Assembly: GCF_008086045.1 (NCBI RefSeq)
Contig: NZ_VSEY01000008.1
Coordinates: 280,471 to 344,470, forward strand
Direction of reading: 5' to 3'
DNA length: 64,000 nucleotides
Source: Nonomuraea sp. PA05
GTDB taxonomy: Bacteria > Actinomycetota > Actinomycetes > Streptosporangiales > Streptosporangiaceae
Below are positions 52,687-62,713 of this stretch, piece after piece. Within the stretch, counting starts at the first letter, position 1. Each line of letters starts with the position of its first letter. The translations under genes and the position numbers were made by a program. Below the pieces are notes generated by a model. That model saw nothing but the letters and a program-made list of their open reading frames with translations, made no database searches and was not told the DNA's origin.

Positions 52687-54078
52687 ATGGATTACGCAGT
52701 TCTCACGGGGATCGTCCTCGTCGCCGGTGTCGTGCTCGCCCTCGTCGCCCAATGGCGTGATTGGCGGCCATCTCTGGCCGTCGCCATCGTCGTGGGCGTC
52801 GCCGTACGCGTGCTCATCATGTACACCTCCGCCATCGACAGCTGGCAGCCCGTCGACTTCGTCGAGAGCTTCAAGCCCGCGGGCGAGGCCGTGCTGCGGG
52901 GTGAGGACCCGGTGCTGGCCAGCGAGGGCGGCTGGCACTTCCTGCCGACCATCCCGTACGTGTACGGCATCCTGCTGTGGCTGGGCATCCCGTGGGAGTA
53001 CGCCGGGCGCCTGGTCACCGTGGTCGCCGACATCGTGCTCATCCCGCTGGTCGCCAAGCTGGCCGGCGGCCCGAAGGCGTCGCTGCGCGCCCTGCAGTAC
53101 GCGCTCAACCCGCTCGCCGTGCTCATCGCCTCGGTCCATGGCCAGGTGGAGCCCGTCGCGCTGGTGTTCGGCGTGGCCGCGTTCGTGGTGGCCAGGGGGC
53201 CCGGCGACCCCGACCGGCCAGGCATGGTCACCGACGTGGTCGGCAAGGTCCGCGCGGGGGTGGCCGCGTACGGCGTGCGGGCCTCCGTCCCGCGGGTCAT
53301 CGGCCGCGGCGGCATGCTGCACCGGGCGCTGCTGCCAGGCCCCGACGACCGCGCCCAGCTCAAGCGCGGTCTGCTGGCCGGTGTGCTGATGGGCCTGGCG
53401 CTGTGCGCGAAGAGCTGGCCGATCTGGCTGATCCCCGGCTTCCTGCTGCTCCTGCCGAACCTGCGCTCCAGGATCGCCGCCCTGTTCACCACCGGCGCGG
53501 TGCCGATCTTCTTCTTCGTGACGCTGCCGATCTTCGCGGGCACGTCGATCAACCAGCTTCCTGCGGTCATCGACACCATCCGCGACATCCGGCCCATCGT
53601 GGGCGAGTGGGGCTGGACCCCGTGGCTCACCGAGGGCAGCTGGTCCCTGGAGCCGGCGATGGCCTCGTTCGGCACCAACCTGATCTACGTCTGCGTCATC
53701 CTCGTCATCCTCTGGTGGCGGCGGGCCGACCCGATCGACATGACCACGGCCATCCTGCTCGTGTTCATGGTCGTGACGCCCCGGCTGGGCGCCCAGTACC
53801 TGCTGTGGTTCATGCCGTTCCTGATCGCCCGCCCCACCCGCTTCGCCTGGCCGGCCATCATCGGCTGCTCGCTGTGGGCGGGCTACGGCTACCTGGTGAT
53901 GACGCAGTTCGACGTCAACGGCTGGTGGTTGCAGCACACGTACTGGTCGCGGGCCTCGATCGTGCTGCTGCCGATCCTCGCGCTGGCCATGCCGTGGGGC
54001 CGCCACATCGCGGCGGCCCCGGCATGGAGAAGCTCCGCTCCCCGTCAGGTCACCGGCATAGGCGCCCCCACAGCGTGA
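52687..54078 (+). CDS. GT-C-type membrane glycosyltransferase
   Basis: The 463-aa protein has about ten hydrophobic helices. The early outward loop with DSWQPVDFVESF and the segment NPLAVLIASVHGQVEPVAL fit polyprenyl-phosphate-sugar-dependent transferases of GT-C fold, such as mannosyltransferases. It probably adds a sugar to a lipid or protein on the outer face of the membrane. The acceptor is unknown. Its end overlaps the convergent erm gene by 29 bases. Confidence 0.75.
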   Translation: MDYAVLTGIVLVAGVVLALVAQWRDWRPSLAVAIVVGVAVRVLIMYTSAIDSWQPVDFVESFKPAGEAVLRGEDPVLASEGGWHFLPTIPYVYGILLWLGIPWEYAGRLVTVVADIVLIPLVAKLAGGPKASLRALQYALNPLAVLIASVHGQVEPVALVFGVAAFVVARGPGDPDRPGMVTDVVGKVRAGVAAYGVRASVPRVIGRGGMLHRALLPGPDDRAQLKRGLLAGVLMGLALCAKSWPIWLIPGFLLLLPNLRSRIAALFTTGAVPIFFFVTLPIFAGTSINQLPAVIDTIRDIRPIVGEWGWTPWLTEGSWSLEPAMASFGTNLIYVCVILVILWWRRADPIDMTTAILLVFMVVTPRLGAQYLLWFMPFLIARPTRFAWPAIIGCSLWAGYGYLVMTQFDVNGWWLQHTYWSRASIVLLPILALAMPWGRHIAAAPAWRSSAPRQVTGIGAPTA

Positions 54079-54877
54079 CCCACTGGCCGGGATGGACGTG
54101 GCCCACGACGGCGTCGCGGGCCACCCCGGCCGCCGCCAGCGCGGCGTCCACGCCGTCGTAGCGGGTCTTCAGCGAGGCGCGCACCGAGCCGCCCACCCCG
54201 CCGAAGCCCAGCTCCACCAGCTCCTGGTAGGAGCGGCGGCCGTGCACCAGCGGCTCGGGCCTGCGCTCCAGGCGCAGGATCGCCGAGTCCACCGACGGCA
54301 CAGGGCGGAAGCTCTCCCTGCCGACCGTGTCGCCCAGCCGCCAGTCGAACCACGGCCACGACTCGACCGTGACCAGGCTCCACCGGCCGTAGTCGCCGGT
54401 GCGCTTGCGGGCGTACTCCCGCTGGGTGAGCAGCGTCGCCGAGGTCAGGGCGGGCGCCCGCAGGCACCAGTCCACGATCCTCGACGTGACGGAGTAGGGG
54501 ATGTTCCCCACGACCGCGAACGGCTCGCGCGGCGCCCGCGCGGCCGTGAAGTCGCCCCTGACGACCTCGATGCGTGCGTCGCCGCGCGTGCGCGAGGCCA
54601 GCCGGCCGGCCAGCCGCGGATCGAGCTCGTAGCCGATCACCCGCGCGCCCGCCTCGGCCAGCGCCAGCGTGAGCGCCCCCTCGCCGGGCCCGGGCTCCAG
54701 CACGAGCCCCTCAGGTGCGGCCGCCTTGATCATCAGCTCGACGGCATGCCTGTCGGCCAGGAAGTTCTGCGACAGCTCGCGCCGCGCCCGATCCGTGGGC
54801 GTGCGACCGCCACCGCCGCCTTTCCTGGCCTTCTTCTGAGTGTGTGAATAGTTTCCGTGCGCGAAATTCTGCGCCAC
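54050..54877 (-). CDS. erm: 23S rRNA adenine N6-methyltransferase
   Basis: The 275-aa protein has ELSQNFLAD, the SAM-binding LEPGPGEGALT (60-70) and the catalytic NIPY (125-128), plus RKRTGDYGRWS, all typical of actinobacterial Erm proteins such as ErmE. It would methylate A2058 of 23S rRNA and give macrolide, lincosamide and streptogramin B resistance. The more distant KsgA is less likely because of the ErmE-like middle region. The basic N-terminal tail is not conserved. The GTG start has AAGGGC upstream. A short hairpin at 54898-54917 lies in the leader. Confidence 0.88.
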   Translation of the reverse strand: MAQNFAHGNYSHTQKKARKGGGGGRTPTDRARRELSQNFLADRHAVELMIKAAAPEGLVLEPGPGEGALTLALAEAGARVIGYELDPRLAGRLASRTRGDARIEVVRGDFTAARAPREPFAVVGNIPYSVTSRIVDWCLRAPALTSATLLTQREYARKRTGDYGRWSLVTVESWPWFDWRLGDTVGRESFRPVPSVDSAILRLERRPEPLVHGRRSYQELVELGFGGVGGSVRASLKTRYDGVDAALAAAGVARDAVVGHVHPGQWVTLWGRLCR

Positions 54878-54897
54878 AGCACTGCCCTTCCGGGTCC

Positions 54898-54917
54898 TCG
54901 AGATGAATGGGTCTCGA
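54898..54917 (-). promoter_or_regulatory. leader hairpin upstream of erm
   Basis: TCGAGA (54898-54903) and TCTCGA (54912-54917) can pair around an 8-base loop, 20 bases before the erm start. Erm genes are often controlled by leader attenuation, but no clear leader peptide is seen here. Confidence 0.35.
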
Positions 54918-55087
54918 AGGGCCCTGGGCGCGCCTGCGGACGCTCAGCTCAGGTGTGCGAAGTCACCGCGTCCGCTAGCGGGCCAGAGCCCGGCCGCGGC
55001 GGATGCGAATGAAAACCTGGCAGGTGAACATGCATGACATGCCCGCCACGGTAGGCGGCGGCCTCGCGGCCGGGCAACTCAATAAAC

Positions 55088-55105
55088 GCTTTGAGCCGGC
55101 TTTGA
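55088..55105 (+). promoter_or_regulatory. 11-bp-spaced direct repeat, OmpR-type response-regulator site
   Basis: The heptamer GCTTTGA occurs at 55088-55094 and 55099-55105, one helical turn apart, 25 bases before the response regulator start. OmpR/PhoB-type dimers bind such tandem half-sites, so autoregulation is likely. Confidence 0.5.
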
Positions 55106-55129
55106 AGTGACTCGGGTAGACCTTGGAGC

Positions 55130-55807
55130 ATGAACCGACCGGCCAGGGTGCTCGTCGTGGACGACGAGCCGAACATCCGCGCCCTGCTCTCCCAGACGCT
55201 GCGCCTGGTCTCGTTCGAGGTCAGGACGGCCGAGACGGGCGCGCAGGCGGTGACGGCCGCCAGGGAGTTCAGGCCCGACATCGTGGTGCTGGACGTGATG
55301 CTGGCGGACTTCGACGGGTTCGAGGTCGCCAGGCGGCTCGGCGACAGCGTCCCCGTGCTGTTCCTGACCGCCCGCGACGGCGTCGAGGACCGCGTGCAGG
55401 GGCTCACCCTGGGCGCCGACGACTACGTGGCCAAGCCGTTCAGCCTGGAGGAGGTCGTGCTGCGCATCCGCGCCATCCTGCGCCGCAGCCGCGCCGCCCC
55501 CGAGCCCGACGTGCTGCGCTACGCCGACCTGGAGCTGGACCCGCACGCCCACGAGGTGCGCAGGGCGGGCGTCCCGGTCGACCTGTCGCCCACCGAGTTC
55601 AACCTCCTCGAATACCTGCTCACCAACGCCGGCCGGGTGGTGAGCAAGGCGCAGATCCTCGACAGCGTCTGGCGCTACGACTTCGACGGCGACTCCAGCA
55701 TCGTCGAGTCCTACGTCTACTACTTACGCAAGAAGATCGACACGTTCGAGCCGCAGCTCATCCACACCGTGCGCGGCGTCGGCTACACCCTGAGGACCCC
55801 CCGATGA
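55130..55807 (+). CDS. OmpR family response regulator
   Basis: The 225-aa protein has a receiver domain with acidic pair Asp11-Asp12, phosphorylation site Asp55 (IVVLDVML) and Lys102 (AKPF), followed by a winged-helix DNA-binding domain (SPTEFNLLEYLL, YVYYLRKKID). It works with the kinase encoded 4 bases of overlap downstream and probably controls the transporter operon that follows. Confidence 0.93.
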   Translation: MNRPARVLVVDDEPNIRALLSQTLRLVSFEVRTAETGAQAVTAAREFRPDIVVLDVMLADFDGFEVARRLGDSVPVLFLTARDGVEDRVQGLTLGADDYVAKPFSLEEVVLRIRAILRRSRAAPEPDVLRYADLELDPHAHEVRRAGVPVDLSPTEFNLLEYLLTNAGRVVSKAQILDSVWRYDFDGDSSIVESYVYYLRKKIDTFEPQLIHTVRGVGYTLRTPR

Positions 55808-57198
55808 GAGCCTGGAGCCTGCGCGCCCGGCTCGTCATGGCCGTGCTCGGCCTCGCCGCCCTGGCCCTCGTGCTGTCGAACGTCGCCGGCATCGCGCTGC
55901 TGCGCGGCAGCCTGATGGAGCGCGTGGACGGCCAGCTCCAGCAGCTCACCAAGCTCTCCAGCGTCAAGGCCATCCAGGTGCTGACCCAGCGGCCCGCCGC
56001 CGGCGACTGGAACGACGTGCTCGCCAAACGCCTGGCCGCGCTGCCGGAGATCATGGTCTACCGCCCCGACGGCTCCCTCCAGTCGCAGAGCGGCTCCGAG
56101 CCCCGTCCGGTCATCGACCACATCGAGATCGGCGTCAGCTACACCGTGCCGGGCACCAGCGGGCCCTCCTGGCGGGTCCGCGCCATGCGGCTCGCCGACG
56201 GCGGCACGATGGTGTTCGCCCAGCCGCTCACCGAGCTGGAGCAGACCCAGACCGCCGCCATCGCCATCGCCGCCGCCGTCAGCGCCGTCGTGCTGCTCCT
56301 GCTCGGGCTGGGCGCCAACGCCGTCGTACGCCTCGGCCTGCGCCCCCTGACCAGGATGGAGGCCACGGCCGGGCACATCGCCCGCGGCGACCTCGCCCGC
56401 CGGGTCCGCGCCGCCGACCCGCACACCGAGCCGGGCCGCCTGGCCACCGCCATGAACGTGATGCTCGACCGCCTCCAGTCCGAGATCGCCGCCAGAACCG
56501 ACTCCGAGGCCCGCATGCGCCGCTTCCTCGCCGACGCCTCCCACGAGCTGCGCACCCCGCTCACCTCCGTACGCGGCTTCGCCGAGCTGCACCGCAGGGG
56601 CGGCGGCGACGCGAACGAGGCCATGCGCAGGATCGAGGACGAGGCGGCCAGGATGGGCGTGCTGGTCAACGACCTGCTCACGCTCGCCCAGCTCGACGAG
56701 GAACGTCCCCTCGACCGCCATCCCGTGGACCTGCTCGAAGTCGCCGCCGACACCATCCGCGACGCCCGCGTACGCGTGCCGGACCGGCAGGTCAGGCTGG
56801 CCGGGCTGGACGGCAGGCTCACCCCCGTCTCCGTCGTGGGCGACGAGGCCCGCCTGCGCCAGGTCGCCGCCAACCTCGTCGGCAACGCGCTCAGCCACAC
56901 CCCGCCCGAGGCGTCCGTCACCGTCAGGGTCGGCGGTCAGGGGCGCCTGGGCGTGCTGGAGATCTCCGACACCGGCCCCGGCGTGCCGCCCGAGCACGTG
57001 CCGCACCTGTTCGACCGCCTCTACCGCGTCAGCCAGGGCAGATCCAGGGCCGACGGCGGCGCCGGGCTCGGCCTGGCCATCGTCGCCGCCATCGTGCGCG
57101 CCCACGGCGGCCGGGTCGAGCTGGACACCGCGCCCGGCAGGGGCGCCACCTTCCGGGTACTCCTACCTGGCTCCGAGGTGACTCCGAGCCCGCTCTGA
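55804..57198 (+). CDS. sensor histidine kinase (HAMP, HisKA)
   Basis: The 464-aa protein has two membrane helices (about 9-33 and 150-175) around an outer sensor loop of about 115 residues, a HAMP region, a HisKA helix with DASHELRTPL (His247) and an ATPase domain with N-box NLVGNALSHT and DTGPGVP/GAGLGLAIV. It senses an envelope signal and phosphorylates the coupled regulator. The start overlaps the regulator stop (ATGA). Confidence 0.92.
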   Translation: MRAWSLRARLVMAVLGLAALALVLSNVAGIALLRGSLMERVDGQLQQLTKLSSVKAIQVLTQRPAAGDWNDVLAKRLAALPEIMVYRPDGSLQSQSGSEPRPVIDHIEIGVSYTVPGTSGPSWRVRAMRLADGGTMVFAQPLTELEQTQTAAIAIAAAVSAVVLLLLGLGANAVVRLGLRPLTRMEATAGHIARGDLARRVRAADPHTEPGRLATAMNVMLDRLQSEIAARTDSEARMRRFLADASHELRTPLTSVRGFAELHRRGGGDANEAMRRIEDEAARMGVLVNDLLTLAQLDEERPLDRHPVDLLEVAADTIRDARVRVPDRQVRLAGLDGRLTPVSVVGDEARLRQVAANLVGNALSHTPPEASVTVRVGGQGRLGVLEISDTGPGVPPEHVPHLFDRLYRVSQGRSRADGGAGLGLAIVAAIVRAHGGRVELDTAPGRGATFRVLLPGSEVTPSPL

Positions 57199-57222
57199 AC
57201 AGCGCTCGGCACCTTCGGAGCC

Positions 57223-57738
57223 ATGACAAGGACACTCCTCGCCGCAGCCCTCCTCGCCACCCTGGTGGCGGGCTGCGGCACCTCGCAGAGCGGAACCGGC
57301 GTCGCCTCAGTGACCGCCTCCAGCGCCGCACCCACCTCCGCTGCAAGCCCCACCGCCACCGCCGACCCCCAGGAACAGGGCAGGAAGTTCGCCCAGTGCA
57401 TGCGCGAGCACGGCGTGCCCATGGAGGACCCCGCGCCCGACGGCAGCGGCGGCCTCGCGGTGATCGCCGGGAAGGCCGACGGCAAGACGAAGAAGGCCAT
57501 CGAGGCCTGCCGCGAGCTGGCCCCGTTCAAGGACCGCCGGGCCGCCACGCCCGAGGACGTCGAGCAGCTCCGCGCGCTCGCCCGGTGCATGCGGGAGAAC
57601 GGCGTGGACATGCCCGACCCCGGCCCCGACGGCACCTTCGGCGGCGGCGCGGGCTCCATCAAGCGCGACGACCCGGCCTTCCAGAAGGCGTTCGAGGCGT
57701 GCCGCGGCAGCTTCCCCTCGATGGGAGCCACCAAGTGA
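57223..57738 (+). CDS. small lipoprotein with duplicated CMRE motif
   Basis: The 171-aa protein has a lipoprotein signal with LVAGC (Cys18), a Ser/Thr/Ala-rich spacer, then two related 20-residue units (55-74 and 118-137) of the form xxAxCMRExGVxMxDPxPDG, each followed by a second cysteine. It should sit outside the membrane. The four cysteines may form disulfides. Such proteins accompany actinobacterial MacB-like transporters, and function is unknown. The stop overlaps the adaptor start (GTGA). Confidence 0.8.
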   Translation: MTRTLLAAALLATLVAGCGTSQSGTGVASVTASSAAPTSAASPTATADPQEQGRKFAQCMREHGVPMEDPAPDGSGGLAVIAGKADGKTKKAIEACRELAPFKDRRAATPEDVEQLRALARCMRENGVDMPDPGPDGTFGGGAGSIKRDDPAFQKAFEACRGSFPSMGATK

Positions 57739-58804
57739 CCGAGGCCGGGCGAGCCCTGCCACCGGGAGGGCGCAACCCGCTGCGGGCCCTGGCCTGGACG
57801 GGCGCCGCCGCGCTGCTCGCCGCCGCCGTCGGGGCCGCCGCCGTGGGCTTCGGCGGCGACAGCGCCGGCACCGCCGTCGCCGGACGCACCCCGCCGGCCA
57901 CCGCCCAGGTGACCCGCACGACCCTCACCGCGACCAAGACTGTGGACGGCACCCTCGGCTACGGCGACACCGTCACCGTCGCCGCCAAGTCACAGGGCAC
58001 CATCACCTGGCTGCCCGCGGAAGGCTCCACCGTCACCAGGGGCCACGCCGTCTACAGCGTGGACGCCGACCGCCGCCCCCTCCTGTACGGCACCATGCCC
58101 CTGTACCGCGAGCTGCGCGACGGCGTCGAAGGCAAGGACGTCGAACTGCTCGAACGCAACCTGGACAAACTCGGCTACGACGGCTTCGACGTGGACGACA
58201 CGTTCACCTGGGCCACCGCGGAGGCGGTCGAGGACTGGCAGGACGACCTCGGCCTCGACGTCACCGGCGCCGTCCAGCCAGGCGACGTCGTCGTGGCCGA
58301 CGGCCGCATCCGCGTCGCCGAGCTGCGCAAGGCACTCGGCGACACCGCGAGCGGCCCCGTCCTCGACGCCACCGGCACCACCCGCGAGGTCGGCGTCGCC
58401 CTCGACGTCGCCGACGAGCACCTCGTCGCCAAGGGCATGCCCGCCACCGTCGAGCTGCCCGACGGCGCCACCGTGAAAGGGAAGGTCACGGCCGTGGGCA
58501 CCGTCGCCACCGAGACGACCAGCGGAAACGACACCGCCACCACCGTCGAGGTGAAGGTGTCGGTGAGCGGGCTGAAGAAGTCGTACGACGCCGCCCCCGT
58601 GGACGTCACCATCGTCTCGGAGCGCCGCGAGAACGTCCTGGCCGTCCCCGTCGGCGCGCTGCTCGCCCTGGCGGAGGGCGGCTACGGCGTACAGGTCGTG
58701 CAGGGCACGGCCACCCGCTACACCGCGGTCGAGGTGGGCATGTTCGCCGACGGCAAGGTCGAGGTCGAGGGCGTGCCGGAAGGCGCAACCGTGGCGGTGC
58801 CCAA

Positions 58805-58808
<4 letters not shown>
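57735..58808 (+). CDS. HlyD/RND-type periplasmic adaptor with peptidoglycan-binding domain
   Basis: The 357-aa protein has one N-terminal membrane helix, a beta-barrel/lipoyl-like region ([20 protein letters not shown]), a peptidoglycan-binding-type insert (about 135-178; [18 protein letters not shown]) and a C-terminal adaptor domain ([15 protein letters not shown]). It should link the ABC transporter to the cell wall. The GTG start overlaps the lipoprotein stop, and the stop overlaps the ATPase start. Confidence 0.85.
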
Positions 58809-59454
<646 letters not shown>

Positions 59455-59458
<4 letters not shown>

Positions 59459-60663
59459 CCGCCCCCGCCCCCGCTCTCGTCCCCGCCCGCCTGCGCCCCC
59501 GCGACGTCGTCAGGGTCGGCGGCGCGGGCCTGCGCGCCCGGCCGCTGCGCGTGTTCCTGTCGGCGCTCGGCATCGCCATCGGCATCGCCGCCATGCTCGG
59601 CGTCGTCGGCATCTCCGCCTCCAGCCAGGAGGACCTCAACCGCCGGCTCGCCGCCCTCGGCACGAACCTGCTCACCGTGTCACCCGGCAAGACCCTGTTC
59701 GGCGAGGCCTCCCACCTGCCCGCAGAGGCTGAAGGCATGGTCGGGCAGATCGCCCCCGTCACGGCCGTCACCGCGATCGGCACCACCGGGGCCAAGGTCT
59801 ACCGCAACGACCACGTCCCCGAGGCCGAGAGCGGCAGCCTCTCCGTCACCGCCGCCCGGCTCGACCTGATCGGCGACGTCGGAGCCACCGTCGCCGCCGG
59901 AGCCTGGCTGAACGAGGCCACCCACCGCTACCCGGCCACCGTGCTCGGCGCCACCGCCGCCGACCGGCTCGGCGTCGTCCAGGCAGGCCCCGACCAGCGC
60001 GTCTGGCTCGGCGGCCAGTGGTTCACCGTCGTCGGCGTGCTCGCCCCCGCACCCCTGGCGCCGGAGCTCGACACGGCCGCCCTCATCGGCTGGCCGGTCG
60101 CGCGGGAACGGCTCGGCTTCGACGGCTACGCCACCACCATCTACGCCAGGGCCCAGGAGGCGCACGTCGTCGAGGTGCGCGGCGTGCTCGGCCCCACCGC
60201 CAACCCCGAACAGCCCAACGAGGTCGAGGTCTCCCGCCCCTCCGACGTGCTGGCCGCCAAACAGGCCACGGACGCCACCCTCAACGCCCTCCTGCTCGGC
60301 CTCGGTGGCGTCGCGCTGCTGGTCGGCGGCGTGGGCGTGGCCAACACGATGGTCATCTCCGTCCTGGAGCGCCGCGCCGAGATCGGGCTGCGCCGCTCGC
60401 TCGGGGCGACCCGCGGGCAGATCCGCGTCCAGTTCCTCACCGAGTCGCTGCTGCTGTCCGCCATCGGCGGCATCGGCGGGGTGCTGCTCGGCATCGGCGT
60501 CACCGCCGCGTACGCGGGCCTCCAGGGATGGCCGTCGATCGTGCCGGTCTGGGCCATGGCAGGCGGAGTCGTGGCCACGCTCGTCATCGGCGGAGCCGCC
60601 GGCTTCTACCCCGCGGTCCGCGCCGCCCGGATGTCACCCACGGAGGCCCTGTCCGCGCCCTGA
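59455..60663 (+). CDS. MacB/FtsX-type ABC permease
   Basis: The 402-aa protein has one N-terminal helix, a large outer domain of about 200 residues and three C-terminal helices ([20 protein letters not shown]), the MacB layout. The conserved [19 protein letters not shown] loop is present. It is the last gene of the two-component and transporter operon and probably exports or handles an envelope-active compound such as a peptide. Confidence 0.9.
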
Positions 60664-60764
60664 CGCCGTTCTTCCCGTGTCCGATTGTTACAAGAGAACG
60701 ACGTCGGCAAGGGGATACCTTCGCGGTCAATACCGGCTACTCCCACAACGGAAGGACCGCCATC

Positions 60765-61619
60765 ATGGACGTCATCGACCGGGCGGAGCTGTACCTGCAC
60801 CACCACGGCAGGCTGCTCGACAGATTCCGCTTCGAAGCCCTGTTCAGGGGCGGCTCCCGCACCCGCGTGCTCGACGTGCTGAGCTGCTACCAGAACGAGG
60901 ACGGCGGCTTCGGCAACGCCCTCGAACCCGACCTGCGCGGCCCCGGCAGCCAGCCGGAGCCGGTCGAGGTGGCGTTCTGGATCCTCGACGAGCTCGACGC
61001 GTTCGACTCGCCGATGGTGCCCGCCGCCTGCAAGTACCTCTCCTCCATCACCACGGGGGACGGTGGCGTGCCGTTCGTGCTGCCCTCCGTGCGCGACACC
61101 GTGCGCGCCCCCTGGTGGCAGTGCGGCGACAACCCGCCGGGCGACCTCATCCCGACCGCCTCCATCGTCGCCCTCCTGCACAAGCACGCCGTCACCCACC
61201 CCTGGCTCGACGCCGCCACCGACTTCTGCTGGTCGAAGCTGTACGCGGCCAAGGAGCTCGAACCGTACGCGGCCCGCGCCGCCGTGACGTTCCTCGACCA
61301 GGTGCCCGACAGGAGGCGCGCGGAGTCCGAGTTCGCCCGGCTGCGCGACGCCATCCTCGCCACCGTCACCTTCGACCTGAACACCCCGGGTCACGCGCAC
61401 TTCCCCCTCGACTTCGCGCCGGAGCCGCTGCGGCTGCCGCTGTTCGAGCAGGACGTCCTGGACGCCGGCCTCGACGCGATGCTGGCCGCCCAGTCGGCCG
61501 AGGGTGGTTGGGGCGGGAACTGGCAGATGTGGACGCCGCTGGTGGAGCACGAGTGGGGCGGCTACGTCACGCTGCTCCGCCTCAAGACCTTGCGCGCCTA
61601 CGGGCGACTGCCCGGCTGA
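60765..61619 (+). CDS. alpha/alpha-toroid protein (prenyltransferase/squalene-oxidase repeat-like)
   Basis: The 284-aa protein contains repeats of the type NEDGGFGNALEPDL, DGGVPFVLPS and AEGGWGGNWQMW, which resemble QW-like motifs of alpha/alpha-toroid folds. It lacks the DxDD or DXXTAE motifs of terpene cyclases, so a cyclase activity is not supported. Function is unknown. It stands as a single gene with a GGAAGG site before the ATG. Confidence 0.72.
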   Translation: MDVIDRAELYLHHHGRLLDRFRFEALFRGGSRTRVLDVLSCYQNEDGGFGNALEPDLRGPGSQPEPVEVAFWILDELDAFDSPMVPAACKYLSSITTGDGGVPFVLPSVRDTVRAPWWQCGDNPPGDLIPTASIVALLHKHAVTHPWLDAATDFCWSKLYAAKELEPYAARAAVTFLDQVPDRRRAESEFARLRDAILATVTFDLNTPGHAHFPLDFAPEPLRLPLFEQDVLDAGLDAMLAAQSAEGGWGGNWQMWTPLVEHEWGGYVTLLRLKTLRAYGRLPG

Positions 61620-61634
61620 GCCCCCGCCGCCGGC

Positions 61635-61723
61635 GGCTGCCCGTGTCAGGCGCCGCCGTCCGGGGCTGCCTGTGTCAGGCGACGCCGCCGTCCGGGGCTG
61701 CGCGTGTCAGGCGCCGCCGTCCG
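61635..61723 (+). repeat. three imperfect tandem repeats, unit about 28-32 bp
   Basis: Units start with GGCTGC at 61635, 61664 and 61696 and share GTGTCAGGCG followed by CCGCCGTCCG. They differ by 3-base insertions. The array lies between the toroid gene and the AraC gene. Confidence 0.75.
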
Positions 61724-61777
61724 TCGCGGCGCCTCTGCCGCGGCGCTTCTGTCGGAGGCCTCGCGTACGTTGGGGGC

Positions 61778-62707
61778 ATGTACGTCGAACGGCCCCCGAG
61801 CGCCGGCCTGGCCGGCCGTGTCGCCTGCGGGTGGCATCGCATCAGCGAGGCCGCCGGCACGCAGCTCGTGGTGCCCGACGCGTGCGTCGACCTCATCTGG
61901 GGCGCTGAGGGCCTGTACGTCGCGGGCCCGGACACGGGGCCCATGCCGGCCACCATCGCCGCCGGGGAGACCCTGGCCGGGGTGCGGTTCAGACCTGGCG
62001 CGGTGGGCGACTTCTTCGGCCTGCCGCTCCAGGAACTGCGCGACCGCCGCGTCCCGTTGAGCGACCTGCCCGTGGGGGCCGTTCTGCTGACGGAGCTGAC
62101 GAAGGCAGCGGAGACCTGGCGCACGGCACCTTCGCCTCGGAGGCGGCCTGCCCACGCGGCGGACGCGTTCGCGGAGCGGAAGGCGAGCACCCCGGCGCGC
62201 TTGCCTGAGGCGGACGCGTTCGCGGAGCGGGGGACGAGCACCCTGGCACGCCTGCCTGAGGCAGTCGCGTTCGCGGAGCGGGGGACGAGCACCCTGGCAC
62301 GCCTGCCTGAGGCGCTGGCGTTCGCGAGCCTGCGAGCCCAGGTCGAAGCCCGGCTCCAGCTCCTGCAAGCGGCCGTGGCCAGACGCCTGTCGCCCACCGC
62401 CGCCGCACCATCCGTGGACCCGGCCGCCCCCGCCATCGCCACCGCCCTGGGCGAGGGCCGCACAGTGGCCGAGGTGGCGTGGGACCTCGGCTACAGCGAA
62501 CGCCAACTCCACCGCCGCAGCCTCCTCGCCTTCGGCTACGCCCCCAAGACCCTCCAGCGCATCATCCGCTTCCAGCACGCCCTGCGCCTGGCCCGTACGG
62601 GCATCCCCCTGGCACAGGTGGCGATCACGGCCGGCTACACCGACCAGGCCCACCTGTCCAACGACGTCAAGCGACTCAGCGGCGTACAACTGAGCCGCCT
62701 CCTCTGA
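61778..62707 (+). CDS. AraC family transcriptional regulator with internal repeat
   Basis: The 309-aa protein has an N-terminal DUF6597-like sensing region (MYVERPPSAGLAGRVACGWH, VVPDACVDLIWG) and a C-terminal AraC helix-turn-helix (LGYSERQLHRRSLLAFGY, then ITAGYTDQAHLSNDVKRL). Between them lie three nearly identical 17-residue units of the form ADAFAERGTSTLARLPE, coded by a 51-bp tandem repeat. The repeats lengthen the linker between the domains. It is convergent with the AI-2E family gene, 6 bases apart. Confidence 0.85.
   Translation: MYVERPPSAGLAGRVACGWHRISEAAGTQLVVPDACVDLIWGAEGLYVAGPDTGPMPATIAAGETLAGVRFRPGAVGDFFGLPLQELRDRRVPLSDLPVGAVLLTELTKAAETWRTAPSPRRRPAHAADAFAERKASTPARLPEADAFAERGTSTLARLPEAVAFAERGTSTLARLPEALAFASLRAQVEARLQLLQAAVARRLSPTAAAPSVDPAAPAIATALGEGRTVAEVAWDLGYSERQLHRRSLLAFGYAPKTLQRIIRFQHALRLARTGIPLAQVAITAGYTDQAHLSNDVKRLSGVQLSRLL
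62159..62311 (+). repeat. 51-bp in-frame tandem repeat in the AraC gene
   Basis: Units at 62159-62209, 62210-62260 and 62261-62311 are exactly 51 bp, followed by a partial unit. Units 2 and 3 are almost identical, while unit 1 is diverged, so the last duplication looks recent. The length keeps the reading frame. Confidence 0.9.
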
Positions 62708-62713
62708 CCTGAC

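Noticed and set aside
54050..54877. KsgA (RsmA) housekeeping dimethyltransferase
   Set aside because: The middle region RKRTGDYGRWS and the divergent N-terminal tail match Erm proteins better.
61635..61723. CRISPR-like array
   Set aside because: The repeats are contiguous, have no unique spacers and only three units, and no cas genes are near.
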